The notes: generated by a model not told the origin, from the sequence alone. Numbered from the stretch's first letter, positions 33,836 through 42,412 are shown. The stretch is DNA of 64,000 nt from Granulosicoccus sp947495035 (GCF_050589605.1 NZ_JBNGOO010000003.1), one strand, 5' to 3'. A program made the numbers and translations.

Positions 33836-34716
33836 GCGGTAGCCATTTTCCTTTCGCTGAGCAGCATTCGTACGTACCAGATCGATATCACCATCATGAT
33901 TGCAGTAAGGATCCAGGCCAGCGCCGAGGCGTAACCCATGTCATACCATTTGAAACCGACATTGAAGATGAAGAAGGCCAGTGTTTCAGTGGACGTGCCG
34001 GGACCACCGCCGGTGAGCGTGACAACCTGATCGAACATCTTCAGGGCGAAGATCGTCTTCAGCACTGCGATGACAAGTAGTACGCCTTTCATCTGTGGCA
34101 GCACGATGCCGAAGATGATTCGCCAGGACGACGCGCCATCGATGCGTGCCGCCTCCTCGGTTTCCCGGGGGACCGAAGCCAGTCCACCGAGACACATGAA
34201 CGTCATGTACGGTGCCCAATGCCAGACATCGGTCAACACGAGAATGGCCATGGCAAGATCCGGACTGGCCAACCAGGGCAGGCCTTCCAGGCTCGGAAAG
34301 ACAGAGCCCAGGCCCTTGGCAATCACGCCGAACTCAGGGTTGAACATGAATCGGTAACTGACACCGATCAGGGCCGGACTCATGGCAAAGGGGAGAATGA
34401 GGATGACCCGCGTGAAGGTGTGCATCCTGCCCTTGCGACGCAGCAGCAATGCCAGCGACATGGCAATGAGCAGAGTGAGAATCACGCTGGTCACGACAAA
34501 AATGGTAGTGATCCATATCGAGTTCTGGAAACCAGGCTCGCTGAAGGCATGGACAAAGTTGTCGATTCCGACAAATTCACCCGGCCGGCGCTGCTTGGTG
34601 AGATCCCATTCGCGAAAGGCAGTCACCAGGGAATAGGCAAGTGGATACAGCGTCGTGGCCAGGACAATCAGGAATGCCGGAACCAGCAGTACATAGGCCA
34701 ATGATCGATCCCGCAT
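33832..34716 (-). CDS. ABC transporter permease, MalF/UgpA type
   Basis: A 294-aa inner-membrane protein with about six helices, beginning MRDRSLAYVLLVPAF. The EAA motif region is EEAARIDGASSWRIIFGIVLP (near residue 200). The start at 34716 has GAGAGG 7 bases upstream; an in-frame start at 34776 would run into the hairpin behind the binding-protein gene and gives a non-hydrophobic extension, so I reject it. It forms the channel with the next gene. A hairpin separates it from the binding-protein gene. Confidence 0.94.
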   Translation of the reverse strand: MRDRSLAYVLLVPAFLIVLATTLYPLAYSLVTAFREWDLTKQRRPGEFVGIDNFVHAFSEPGFQNSIWITTIFVVTSVILTLLIAMSLALLLRRKGRMHTFTRVILILPFAMSPALIGVSYRFMFNPEFGVIAKGLGSVFPSLEGLPWLASPDLAMAILVLTDVWHWAPYMTFMCLGGLASVPRETEEAARIDGASSWRIIFGIVLPQMKGVLLVIAVLKTIFALKMFDQVVTLTGGGPGTSTETLAFFIFNVGFKWYDMGYASALAWILTAIMMVISIWYVRMLLSERKMATA

Positions 34717-34743
34717 GGGACACCTCTCTGACGGGAAACAGGA

Positions 34744-34765
34744 GGCGAGCCCGGTCGGGCTCGCC
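34744..34765 (-). terminator. Attenuating hairpin between binding protein and permease genes
   Basis: GGCGAGCCC (34744-34752) pairs with GGGCTCGCC (34757-34765) around a four-base loop, 15 bases after the binding-protein stop. Hairpins here in periplasmic-permease operons usually protect or partly terminate the mRNA so that more binding protein than permease is made. Confidence 0.6.
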
Positions 34766-34780
34766 GTGATTGACAATAAT

Positions 34781-36058
34781 TCAGCGGATACGCTTGATTT
34801 CGTCGGCGGCGTGATTCAGCGCCGTGGCGGTATCGGTTTCCTCGCCACTGGCCAGACTGGAGATAGCCGTCTCGAGAATTTCAGACACACGGGGCCAGTT
34901 TTCGCCGAACTCCATGCCTTCCGCCGAGGCAAGTGCGTCAGCCGCGGCGGCGTGCATTCCGCCCCAGCGCTCATTGACCTGCTCATCGCGCAGGTTTGAA
35001 AAGTGGACGGACACCACTTCATTCAGAGCATCATCCAGCAGAATGTCTCGCTCGAGCGCCGGATCGGTAAGCCAACCCAGGTATTCGGCAGCCGCGCCCT
35101 TGTTCTCTGCACCTTCGGTGACTGAGAAGATCCAGGTGTTGGTGTAGGTTGTTCTGGGCGCATCCCCCACAGAAGGCAAGGCGGTAAAGCCGAGTTGGTC
35201 GGCCGTCACCTTGGATTGCTCAGGATCGGTCAATTGCGAGCGTACCCACCACCAGACCGGCAGCATGGCGGAGTTTCCCTGTTTGAAACTGTTGACGGCA
35301 TCCTGCTCGACGAACGCCGCCGATCCTGCCGGTGCAATGCCGTCCCTGGTCAGAAAGCCGACATATTGTTCAGTAGCCGCAATGCCTGCGTCAGAGTTGA
35401 ATACGGGCTCCCCGCTTTCATCGAACAGGTCGCCGCCATGGCCCCAGAGCAGATTCATCCAGACCATCAGGTTCTGGCCATTGAGCTTGCCATACGGTAG
35501 CGCGATGCCCGCGGATGCATCCGTTGAGTCCTGCAACGACTTTGCCGCTGCAACCACATCGCTCCAGTTGGAGGGGACGTCGACACCAGCCTGTTCAAGC
35601 AAGTCACTGCGATAGAACAGCAGTTGCACATGACCGCGAACCGGCAAACCCACAAGCTCGCCGTCCAGCATGCCATGGCGCAGATGAGCCGCCGGAAAAT
35701 CTGCAAGATCGGTACCCTGCGCTTCCATTTCCTCACCTATGGGTTGGACCAGATTGCGCAGTGATGGCACCCACTGGTCCATGATCGACACGACATCGTA
35801 ATCGCCTCCTGCGACCATCTCTGTGGTGAGTGCTTCCTTCATGTTCGGGAAAGGTACGTAATCCACCACGACATCGATACCTGTGGCATTTTCAAACGCC
35901 TCGAGCCGAGCTTCCTGAGCTTCGAACTGGCTCGATTTCACCGCCAGAACGTGCACGGACTCTCCCTCGTAGGGTTTTCCTTCCGTGGCTTCCCAGGCCA
36001 GAGCCTGGTTGGCAGCCACGACTGCCGCGAATGCGAGACCGCTGGTGATGCGCTTCAT
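34781..36058 (-). CDS. Periplasmic solute-binding protein, family 1
   Basis: A 425-aa precursor that captures the substrate in the periplasm and delivers it to the two permeases. GGGAGG precedes ATG 36058. The signal peptide is MKRITSGLAFAAVVAANQALA, with cleavage after about residue 21. The mature part shows the family 1 pattern: VHVLAVKSSQFEAQEARLEAFE, TGIDVVVDYVPFPNM, then GDYDVVSIMDQWVPSL and later WWWVRSQL. Nearly 40 extra in-frame residues upstream are ruled out by the signal peptide and ribosome-binding site. First gene of the catabolic operon, divergent from the GntR regulator with a palindrome between. Confidence 0.93.
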   Translation of the reverse strand: MKRITSGLAFAAVVAANQALAWEATEGKPYEGESVHVLAVKSSQFEAQEARLEAFENATGIDVVVDYVPFPNMKEALTTEMVAGGDYDVVSIMDQWVPSLRNLVQPIGEEMEAQGTDLADFPAAHLRHGMLDGELVGLPVRGHVQLLFYRSDLLEQAGVDVPSNWSDVVAAAKSLQDSTDASAGIALPYGKLNGQNLMVWMNLLWGHGGDLFDESGEPVFNSDAGIAATEQYVGFLTRDGIAPAGSAAFVEQDAVNSFKQGNSAMLPVWWWVRSQLTDPEQSKVTADQLGFTALPSVGDAPRTTYTNTWIFSVTEGAENKGAAAEYLGWLTDPALERDILLDDALNEVVSVHFSNLRDEQVNERWGGMHAAAADALASAEGMEFGENWPRVSEILETAISSLASGEETDTATALNHAADEIKRIR

Positions 36059-36111
36059 GAAGACCTCCCGTTGTGAATTCATGGCAACACTAACTTTCCT
36101 CTTCATCATTG

Positions 36112-36127
36112 TCAATAATATTATTGA
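36112..36127. promoter_or_regulatory. Probable GntR operator, 16-bp perfect palindrome
   Basis: TCAATAATATTATTGA is a perfect palindrome between the divergent binding-protein gene (start 36058) and the GntR gene (start 36152). A partly matching copy (ATTGATAATATTGTCGATTG) overlaps on the right. Size, AT-richness and position fit the binding site of the adjacent FadR-type regulator, controlling both directions. Confidence 0.65.
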
Positions 36128-36151
36128 TAATATTGTCGATTGAATTGATGA

Positions 36152-36850
36152 GTGAATTTGATTAGGCTTCATCGCCAGATAGCGAGGAAGAACAGTTTGT
36201 TGAGGTCACTGCACAAAGAACTGGAAAACGACATCATCTTTGGTGTATACGCGCCCGGCATGCGTATCACCGAGGAGAGCGTGATGGCGCAATACGACGT
36301 GAAAAGACACGCCGTTCGCAGTGCGTTTGGCACGCTGGAGAGTCAGGGACTGTTGATACACAGGGCCAATCGCGGCGTCGAGGTCGTGGATTACACGCCG
36401 GATGATGTCGATGCCCTGTACGATCTGCGAATCGTGCTGGAAACCGCGGCCGCTCGGCGCACTCCCCTTCCGGTCGCTTCAGACATCATTCTGCAACTGG
36501 AGGAACTTGCCGCGCAGCACGCGAAGGCGGTCAAACGTGAGGATTTCCGCGAGGTCTACTGGTTGAACCAGTCATTTCACGAGTTGCAGTACAGCAGTTG
36601 CGAGAACCCGAGACTGGCCGCACTCATTGCAAGACATGCCCGCATGGCACAACCCATTCGGGTCGTGAAATATGATGACAAGCAGCACATGAAGGATATC
36701 GTCACTCAGCATCTGGCGATCATCAAGGCGATGGGTGGCAACTGCCAGGAAACCTATGCACAGGCTGTTCGTGACCACCTGCCGGCTTCCGCCGAAGCCT
36801 ATCGCACGCTCTACGAGCGGCGATTCGGCAGTCATCGGGCGCTGCGCTGA
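36152..36850 (+). CDS. GntR-family regulator, FadR (FCD) subgroup
   Basis: A 232-aa transcription factor. The winged helix-turn-helix spans residues about 18-85 (LRSLHKELENDIIFGVYAPG, ITEESVMAQYDVKRHAVRSAF, LESQGLLIHRANRGVEVVDY). The C-terminal FCD ligand-binding bundle follows (ALYDLRIVLETAAARR, HELQYSSCENPRL, DKQHMKDIVTQHLAIIKAM), with His residues placed as in metal-containing FCD domains. The start is the GTG at 36152; the ATG at 36150 is in another frame and stops at once, and a TTG further in is possible. It probably represses the divergent transport/aldolase operon until the pathway metabolite binds. Confidence 0.9.
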   Translation: MNLIRLHRQIARKNSLLRSLHKELENDIIFGVYAPGMRITEESVMAQYDVKRHAVRSAFGTLESQGLLIHRANRGVEVVDYTPDDVDALYDLRIVLETAAARRTPLPVASDIILQLEELAAQHAKAVKREDFREVYWLNQSFHELQYSSCENPRLAALIARHARMAQPIRVVKYDDKQHMKDIVTQHLAIIKAMGGNCQETYAQAVRDHLPASAEAYRTLYERRFGSHRALR

Positions 36851-36953
36851 AAGCGCTCGTCAGCCCAACAACCTGCTTGCACTGACACTGAATGGCTGCA
36901 AAAACACTTTCTCAGCCTGATTGCAGCGCACTGCACTGCTGACCCCATCCATC

Positions 36954-37253
36954 TCAACGCAGAATCACGAAACCCGCGGAATCCCCTGCCTGCCCTGCCA
37001 GCTCATTCTCTTCCACTACGGATGCTTCAAGCTGATCCACACGCGCACCCGGTGGACCGTGCTGCAGCCAGCGTTCGAACTCGTTCAGCTGCTCACTACT
37101 GCCGGAAGCGCCAGCCTCCACCGAGCGGTCCGGAAGGTTGCGGACCCACCCGCTCAGCCCCAGTCTCTGTGCTTCCCGCTGAGTCCAGTAGCGAAAGCCA
37201 ACGCCCTGCACGCGCCCTCTGATGCGGAATTGTCGTGCGACTGCTGTCGTCAT
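36954..37253 (-). CDS. acyP: Acylphosphatase
   Basis: A 99-aa enzyme hydrolysing acyl phosphates. The signature GRVQGVGFRYWTQREA carries the phosphate-binding loop and catalytic Arg (residues about 13-28), followed by LGLSGWVRNLPDRSVE with the catalytic Asn. Length and fold pattern are normal for the family; the tail is slightly longer than usual. It lies 45 bases downstream of the metallothionein gene on the same strand, so the two may share a transcript. Convergent with the GntR gene. Confidence 0.92.
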   Translation of the reverse strand: MTTAVARQFRIRGRVQGVGFRYWTQREAQRLGLSGWVRNLPDRSVEAGASGSSEQLNEFERWLQHGPPGARVDQLEASVVEENELAGQAGDSAGFVILR

Positions 37254-37298
37254 TTACCCAGACACCTCCGTCTACATTGCTCATCGCCGGACCCGGTC

Positions 37299-37490
37299 TC
37301 AGATCATCGGAATCTCGGAAGCACTGTCGTCCACCGTGTCCATCCGACAACTGCAATCAGGGCAATCACACCCTTTCCCCTCCATGCAGCGTGTCGAGCA
37401 GTATCGGCGACCATCGTCAGCCTTGATGCCTCCTTCCGGTCCGATCGTGCACTTGCAGGGTTCATGCGCACAGTGTTGAGAGCCTGCCAT
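37299..37490 (-). CDS. Bacterial metallothionein
   Basis: A 63-aa Cys-rich protein that would bind Zn/Cd/Cu clusters in the cytoplasm. Nine cysteines occur in the pattern C-x(3-4)-C-x-C ... Y-C-S-x-x-C ... C-x-C-x-x-C-x-C, with YCSTRC and CDCPDCSC the clearest pieces, as in SmtA/BmtA proteins. The ATG at 37490 has CAGGAG 8 bases upstream; a longer frame starting at 37547 adds 19 residues without features and is rejected. There is no visible metal-responsive regulator beside it. Confidence 0.88.
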   Translation of the reverse strand: MAGSQHCAHEPCKCTIGPEGGIKADDGRRYCSTRCMEGKGCDCPDCSCRMDTVDDSASEIPMI

Positions 37491-37593
37491 GAAATGTCTC
37501 CTGTTACCAGAGTCCTCCGAATTATAAGCTGACGCTGATGCCGTCATGGACGGATTGCAAAGGGTTCAGCACTCCCTGACACATGCCGCCGCA

Positions 37594-37690
37594 CCCTGCC
37601 CGAGCACCCTGCCCGAGCACCCTGCCCGAGCACCCTGCCCGAGCACCCTGCCCGAGCACCCTCTCCCGAGAACCCTCTCCCAAGCACCCT
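37594..37690. repeat. 13-bp tandem array, five perfect plus decayed units
   Basis: CCCTGCCCGAGCA occurs five times without change (37594-37658), then continues as increasingly mutated 13- to 14-base units to about 37690. It fills the 370-base gap between the metallothionein and the oxygenase gene. The rest of that gap (37700-37860) becomes AT-rich and must contain the oxygenase promoter. No spacers, so not CRISPR. Confidence 0.93.
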
Positions 37691-37863
37691 CCCCTAGAAC
37701 CCTGCAAGCCCACCCGAGCCCGTAAAACCATGCCACACAACAGGGTCGATTTGATTCGTTTCACGAATTCTGACTTCACTTTCAGCCCGCTTATATTGAA
37801 AGTGAATAGGCATATAGTCCTCCTCAACAGAATGTCACTCAAACAAGAGGAGTCAGGTCAATC

Positions 37864-38775
37864 ATGTCACTCACTACACTGGAACGCGCTCGTGCGGTGG
37901 AACGGCCCAGCCGAGAAGCGATGCTGCAACGAGCACCCTCGGTACAACAGTTCTGGGGACAGAACAGAGATCTTTTTCAGGATGCCTGGAAGGAATGGGA
38001 AGAAGGCGCCGGACATCAAGACCTGATGCTGGACCGCAGCCTGTATGACCCACGGTTGCGAAACGCCATCGAACAGGCCTGGGAAGACCCTACCCGCGAA
38101 ACGGCGGTTCGCGACTTGTGGACAGAAGTCTTCCCCGATGTCTATCAGGCTCAGTTCTTCGATCCCGATCGTCTCGGCGTGCTGCGCAGCTACCTGGATC
38201 AGGTTGCCAATGCGGAGATCCCGCTGCGCCCACCCTACGGTATCGTTCTGAATCGCGGTGGGGCCATGCTTGACTCCCGTTCGGAGGGCTATCTGGCTGC
38301 GCCGAACTTCCAGGCGTTCTATCGCGACCTCATGGACGCCTATATGCGCCCCGTCTCGCGTCTCCTGTTTCCGGACGTCATGGGGTATGACACGCAAACC
38401 TTCGGATTCTCCATACAGTGGCAGGAGAACAAGGACATGTCATTGCGTGCGCATTCAGATGCCTCTGCGGTGACCCTGAACATCAATCTGAACCTGCCCG
38501 GAGAAGATTTCGAAGGCTCTGCTGTCAGCTTCTTCGATCCGAAGACGCGCAAGGTGGACAAGATCACGTTTGCACCCGGCACCGCATTGATTCATCACGG
38601 CAGCGTTCCCCATGCATCCGAGCCGATCACGCGCGGCGAACGCTACAATTTCGTGCTCTGGCTCTATGGCGACAATGGTCAGATACCGGTGCGCGGTGCA
38701 ACGCCTGTAGACATCGATCCGCATCAGCGCTGGACGGTGCCAGAGGCCAGACCGGACAGCTTTGCACCGTTCTGA
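37864..38775 (+). CDS. 2-oxoglutarate/Fe(II)-dependent oxygenase
   Basis: A 303-aa cytoplasmic dioxygenase. The iron facial triad is visible: His197 and Asp199 in RAHSDASAVTLNINLN, and distal His250 in HHGSVPHASEPITRGER, with Arg260 placed to bind 2-oxoglutarate. The double-stranded beta-helix runs from about 165 to 275 and ends YNFVLWLYGDNG, like the prolyl-4-hydroxylase branch. AGAGGAG precedes the ATG. A single-gene unit. A hydroxylase acting on a protein or small molecule is expected; the target is unknown. Confidence 0.85.
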   Translation: MSLTTLERARAVERPSREAMLQRAPSVQQFWGQNRDLFQDAWKEWEEGAGHQDLMLDRSLYDPRLRNAIEQAWEDPTRETAVRDLWTEVFPDVYQAQFFDPDRLGVLRSYLDQVANAEIPLRPPYGIVLNRGGAMLDSRSEGYLAAPNFQAFYRDLMDAYMRPVSRLLFPDVMGYDTQTFGFSIQWQENKDMSLRAHSDASAVTLNINLNLPGEDFEGSAVSFFDPKTRKVDKITFAPGTALIHHGSVPHASEPITRGERYNFVLWLYGDNGQIPVRGATPVDIDPHQRWTVPEARPDSFAPF

Positions 38776-38994
38776 CGCTCATCCGCATTCCGGCCAGGCA
38801 ACAGGCCCCCGGTCGTAGCCGCGCAGGCTGTCACGATCGGGGGTCGCAAGTAGTGAGCATTGTTACAGACGGATTACCGGCTACACAGATATTGCCCTCG
38901 CCGTTCTTCGTAATGCATTTTTCGTGAACCCGCCACCCCGATTGTGGTCTGATAGCGATAGCTGCAGTCTCACGACACGGAACGGAGAACCGAT

Positions 38995-40254
38995 ATGGCC
39001 AGATTTTCCACGCCCTCATTCTCGCCCTCCTGCTTACTGGGCCTCACCTGCCTCGCACTGACTACACCGAGCATGGCCGCCGGACTACCCGACGGTGCTG
39101 GCCGTGAATTGGTCGACGGCGTCTGTACGGCATGCCACCAGACCAATCAGATCACGCGTAGTTCTGGTTACAGCGCCGAGGGCTGGAAGGAACTCACCAG
39201 TACGATGATCGACCTGTCCGGCAGTCCACAGCAACAGAACGAGATCGTGCAATACCTGGCAGAGCACTTTCCGCCAAATACCAGACGGTCTCCCACACTC
39301 ATGCCTGGAAACGTTGATGTCACTTTCGAAGAATGGCAGGTTCCGACCCTTGGCCAGCGATCACGTGATCCGATCGAAGCACCGGATGGAACGATCTGGT
39401 GGGCGGGTCAATGGGGTAATCTGATCGGTCGGATCAATCCCGCCACGGGCGACATGCAGGAATATCCATTGCCCGCCGGGGCCATGCCACACAGCGTGAC
39501 CCTGGATCAGGCCGGCAATGTCTGGTACACGGGTAACAAGAACGGTACCGTCGGCAGGCTTGACGTGGAAACAGGGGATATTCGCGTTTACCCCATGCCC
39601 GACCCTGCTGCGAGAGACCCGCATACCGCCATCTTCGACGACACGGGAACCCTGTGGTTCACCCTGCAGCAGAGCAACATGATCGGCCGACTGAACCCCG
39701 AGACCGGCAACATCAAGCTCGTGAGCATGAAGACGCGAGGTTCAAGGCCCTATGGCATCAAGATCGACGCAGAGGGCTCGCCCTGGGTTGCCTGCAACGG
39801 CAGCAACTGCCTGGTGAAAGTCGACCCGGTGACGATGGCATTGACCGAGATCGAATTGCCGATTCCAGAAACCACTGTGCGGCGCCTCGACATCGCCGAT
39901 GATGGCACGATCTGGTACGTCAATTCGTCTCAGGGACGCCTCGGTCGTCTTGATCCGGTATCAGGCGACATCCGGGAATGGCCATCGCCCAGTGGCCCGA
40001 AATCCCACCCCTACGCACTGGTGGTTGTCGATGGCATCGTCTGGTACAACGAGTCTGGCATGCGGCCGGATGCACTGGTTCGATTCGACCCTGCAACCGA
40101 AACCTTTCAGAGCTGGCCCATCCCTTCAGGCAACGTCCATGCCGGCATCATCAGGCATATGCGATCGACTCGGGACGGTGATCTTCTGATTCATCAGAGC
40201 AGCACCAACCGCATCATCAAGGTCAGGCCGGTACAGGGCTCCACGATGCAGTGA
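38995..40254 (+). CDS. Secreted c-type cytochrome fused to a Vgb-like beta-propeller
   Basis: A 419-aa precursor. The signal peptide (MARFSTPSFSPS then CLLGLTCLALTTPSMAAG) ends near residue 27. A short heme-binding domain follows, with Cys44-x-x-Cys47-His48 in DGVCTACHQTNQITRSSG, ending near residue 110. The rest is a seven-bladed propeller like the streptogramin B lyase (Vgb) family, with repeats of the form DGTIWWAGQWGNLIGRINP, GNVWYTGNKNGTVGRLD and GTLWFTLQQSNMIGRLNP. Such fusions are probably periplasmic quinoprotein-like oxidoreductases or sensors rather than antibiotic lyases. It stands alone, with a plausible GGAGAACCGAT leader before the ATG. Confidence 0.85.
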   Translation: MARFSTPSFSPSCLLGLTCLALTTPSMAAGLPDGAGRELVDGVCTACHQTNQITRSSGYSAEGWKELTSTMIDLSGSPQQQNEIVQYLAEHFPPNTRRSPTLMPGNVDVTFEEWQVPTLGQRSRDPIEAPDGTIWWAGQWGNLIGRINPATGDMQEYPLPAGAMPHSVTLDQAGNVWYTGNKNGTVGRLDVETGDIRVYPMPDPAARDPHTAIFDDTGTLWFTLQQSNMIGRLNPETGNIKLVSMKTRGSRPYGIKIDAEGSPWVACNGSNCLVKVDPVTMALTEIELPIPETTVRRLDIADDGTIWYVNSSQGRLGRLDPVSGDIREWPSPSGPKSHPYALVVVDGIVWYNESGMRPDALVRFDPATETFQSWPIPSGNVHAGIIRHMRSTRDGDLLIHQSSTNRIIKVRPVQGSTMQ

Positions 40255-40393
40255 AGCGCTTGTCTGGGTGCGTGGTGGATGAACGCATTGATTCGATGGC
40301 GCAATCTTTCCTGTCTGGAGGTTGCCGGGCTCGCTTTCCTTGCGCAAACCTTGTCTGTATTCTAGGCAGGATAGTCATCGTTCACATCTCCCC

Positions 40394-42355
40394 ATGGCAT
40401 TACCACCGGATCTCCCCTCTCACTTGAGCGCCCTGCAGTCGCTTCTCGACGACTGCACACAAGATGACCTGTCACTGATCAATGCCTATATCGTCGAGCG
40501 GGCCAAGCAGCAACAGGCAGCCGATCGAGCCGAGCAAATGGCTCGATTTCGCTCCGGCGACCGCGTCACGTTCACGGACAAACAGGGCAAGCAGGTCAAC
40601 GCAGTCGTTGTCAGGCCCAACAAGAAAACGGTCACCCTCAGGAGTGACGACGACCGGAAGTGGAATGTTTCCCCCGAACTGCTGCAGAAAGTCGAAAGCG
40701 CTGACAATGGCCGCAAGGAGCCAATCCAGTTGTCATTGGTCAGGGATGCCCGCACCACGCCCGAAGCTGCCTCGGCAACAGGCCATGAGCGGGAATGGGT
40801 TGCCGGTCTGATCGATGCACCGGGCTACATCACAGGCGAAGCCGGTGAGCCTTACCGACCGCAGATCTTTGCCTGGATGAACGAGATTGGTCAAGTGATC
40901 AGATTGACGCTCACCGGCCCGAACGAACCGGACCTCGATCTGGTCCAGGAACTCAGACAGGCGATTGACAAACCGGCGACAGGACAGGCTGGCGCACCTT
41001 CGCATATTCGAGTGAACGATGCCAGGCAGGCCGAACTACTGAAGGCATCCTTCCCATCCATCCGTTTCGTTTGCGCAGCAACGCCCGAGCTGACAGAACT
41101 GCAATCCACCATGCAGGAAGAAATGGGGTCAGCGGGAACCACCATGACGTATTCCTCAACAGGTGCCAGCACGGAGGCCATTGGTGAATTCTTCGACGCT
41201 GCCGCGAAGCTGTATCGCGCCAAACCCTGGAAGAGCATTCCTCACGACCAGAGCCTGATCAGCGTCACCATCGATGCCCTTGGCGTGAAGAACGCGGCGC
41301 TGTCGGTCATGGGCCAGATGGGGCAGCACTTCGGCATCATATTGTTCGATCAACTCGCCAAGCACGAACGGTTCACGCTCATTGGCGATGCAATTCACCG
41401 CGGTCAGGAGCCGGACTACCCGCCTCACACCTTCCTGTCGTACGAGCCCGCGAAGGAGATAGAGGCAGACATGCGCAAGGATATCTCCAGACATGGCTGG
41501 AAGGTCGCCAACACCAAGGCCTACCCCTTGTTGATGTCGCCGAATGAAGATCGCATCGTGCGTCCCATGACGCCTCGCGACCTGACATTGTTCACGGTCA
41601 TTGCCGAGGCGCTTAGCTATGCCCTGTCAGCAGAAGAGTTCATCGACTCGCACCATGGTCTGTCATCGAGCAAGTCGAATCAGACTTTCTCGACCGAGTC
41701 GGGTCCTGTAACGGTCGAGCTGGAAACACCTTACCCCTACGAGAAAGTCATGCGTGAGAACGGGGCCCCGGATTCGATATTCGCGCGCCTCATCGCCATG
41801 GAGCGAACTCGAGAGGTAATGGATTGGGATCTGCATGACACTCTGAGCGAACAACTTCAGGAGAAGTACCTGGCCTCTCCGGAAGGCAGGGCAATTGGCA
41901 ATGCAGCGAGTATTTCCACGTTGCTCATGAGTTTTTCGTTCAACTACATGAATTGCACGATTGCCACTCTCGTCCCTACCGACCTGGAAAGCATTCTCTA
42001 CGAGATCATTCCCAGCAAGGTCATGATGCCGGCCTCCGAGGCCGCGAACATGATCGAGGACGCGCGGGCGTTCTTCAGTTTTCTCAAACGAGCCTATCAG
42101 TCGGTACACGCGGAGCGATGCCTGAGCGTTCTGACTGATGAAGCCATCGTCAGGATGACGGCGGCCATGGACAATCCAAACCTCTTCGGCATGGGCAAAT
42201 CCGTTCTGAGTGAAGGGACAGGCTTTCCATTCGACCTGCCTGATATCCCGTCCGAACCTCTCAGACCGTCAGCCACCAAGCCCAAACCCAAGGACAGCAA
42301 ATCGAGAAAGAAGCAGCGAGCCGCAAGCAGAAAGGCGCGCAAGAAGAATCGTTGA
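40394..42355 (+). CDS. Large hypothetical protein with SH3-like N-terminus and basic tail
   Basis: Not clearly recognised. A 653-aa cytoplasmic protein. Residues about 35-95 form an SH3/KOW-like barrel (RFRSGDRVTFTDKQGKQ then VVVRPNKKTVTL). Residues about 135-225 (EPYRPQIFAWMNEIGQVIRL, HIRVNDARQAELLKASFP) look like domains found in DUF6930-type proteins, a tentative match. The middle is mixed alpha/beta and contains an FMNC-type helix patch. The last 35 residues are Lys/Arg-rich (KPKPKDSKSRKKQRAASRK), suggesting nucleic-acid or ribosome contact. I start it at ATG 40394, where the conserved-looking part begins; ATG 40322 adds a basic segment without similarity. Confidence 0.72.
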   Translation: MALPPDLPSHLSALQSLLDDCTQDDLSLINAYIVERAKQQQAADRAEQMARFRSGDRVTFTDKQGKQVNAVVVRPNKKTVTLRSDDDRKWNVSPELLQKVESADNGRKEPIQLSLVRDARTTPEAASATGHEREWVAGLIDAPGYITGEAGEPYRPQIFAWMNEIGQVIRLTLTGPNEPDLDLVQELRQAIDKPATGQAGAPSHIRVNDARQAELLKASFPSIRFVCAATPELTELQSTMQEEMGSAGTTMTYSSTGASTEAIGEFFDAAAKLYRAKPWKSIPHDQSLISVTIDALGVKNAALSVMGQMGQHFGIILFDQLAKHERFTLIGDAIHRGQEPDYPPHTFLSYEPAKEIEADMRKDISRHGWKVANTKAYPLLMSPNEDRIVRPMTPRDLTLFTVIAEALSYALSAEEFIDSHHGLSSSKSNQTFSTESGPVTVELETPYPYEKVMRENGAPDSIFARLIAMERTREVMDWDLHDTLSEQLQEKYLASPEGRAIGNAASISTLLMSFSFNYMNCTIATLVPTDLESILYEIIPSKVMMPASEAANMIEDARAFFSFLKRAYQSVHAERCLSVLTDEAIVRMTAAMDNPNLFGMGKSVLSEGTGFPFDLPDIPSEPLRPSATKPKPKDSKSRKKQRAASRKARKKNR

Positions 42356-42412
42356 GCTGAGGACGATGTCGCCAGGATTGTTCACCGCAACGGTCGGTGC
42401 TAGATTGCCCGC

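Noticed and set aside
36735..37547. Plus-strand frames over acylphosphatase and metallothionein
   Set aside because: Shadows; the minus-strand frames have clear family signatures and good ribosome-binding sites.
38831..39019. 62-aa minus-strand frame between oxygenase and cytochrome genes
   Set aside because: Overlaps the cytochrome gene's start and ribosome-binding site on the other strand and has no supporting signals.
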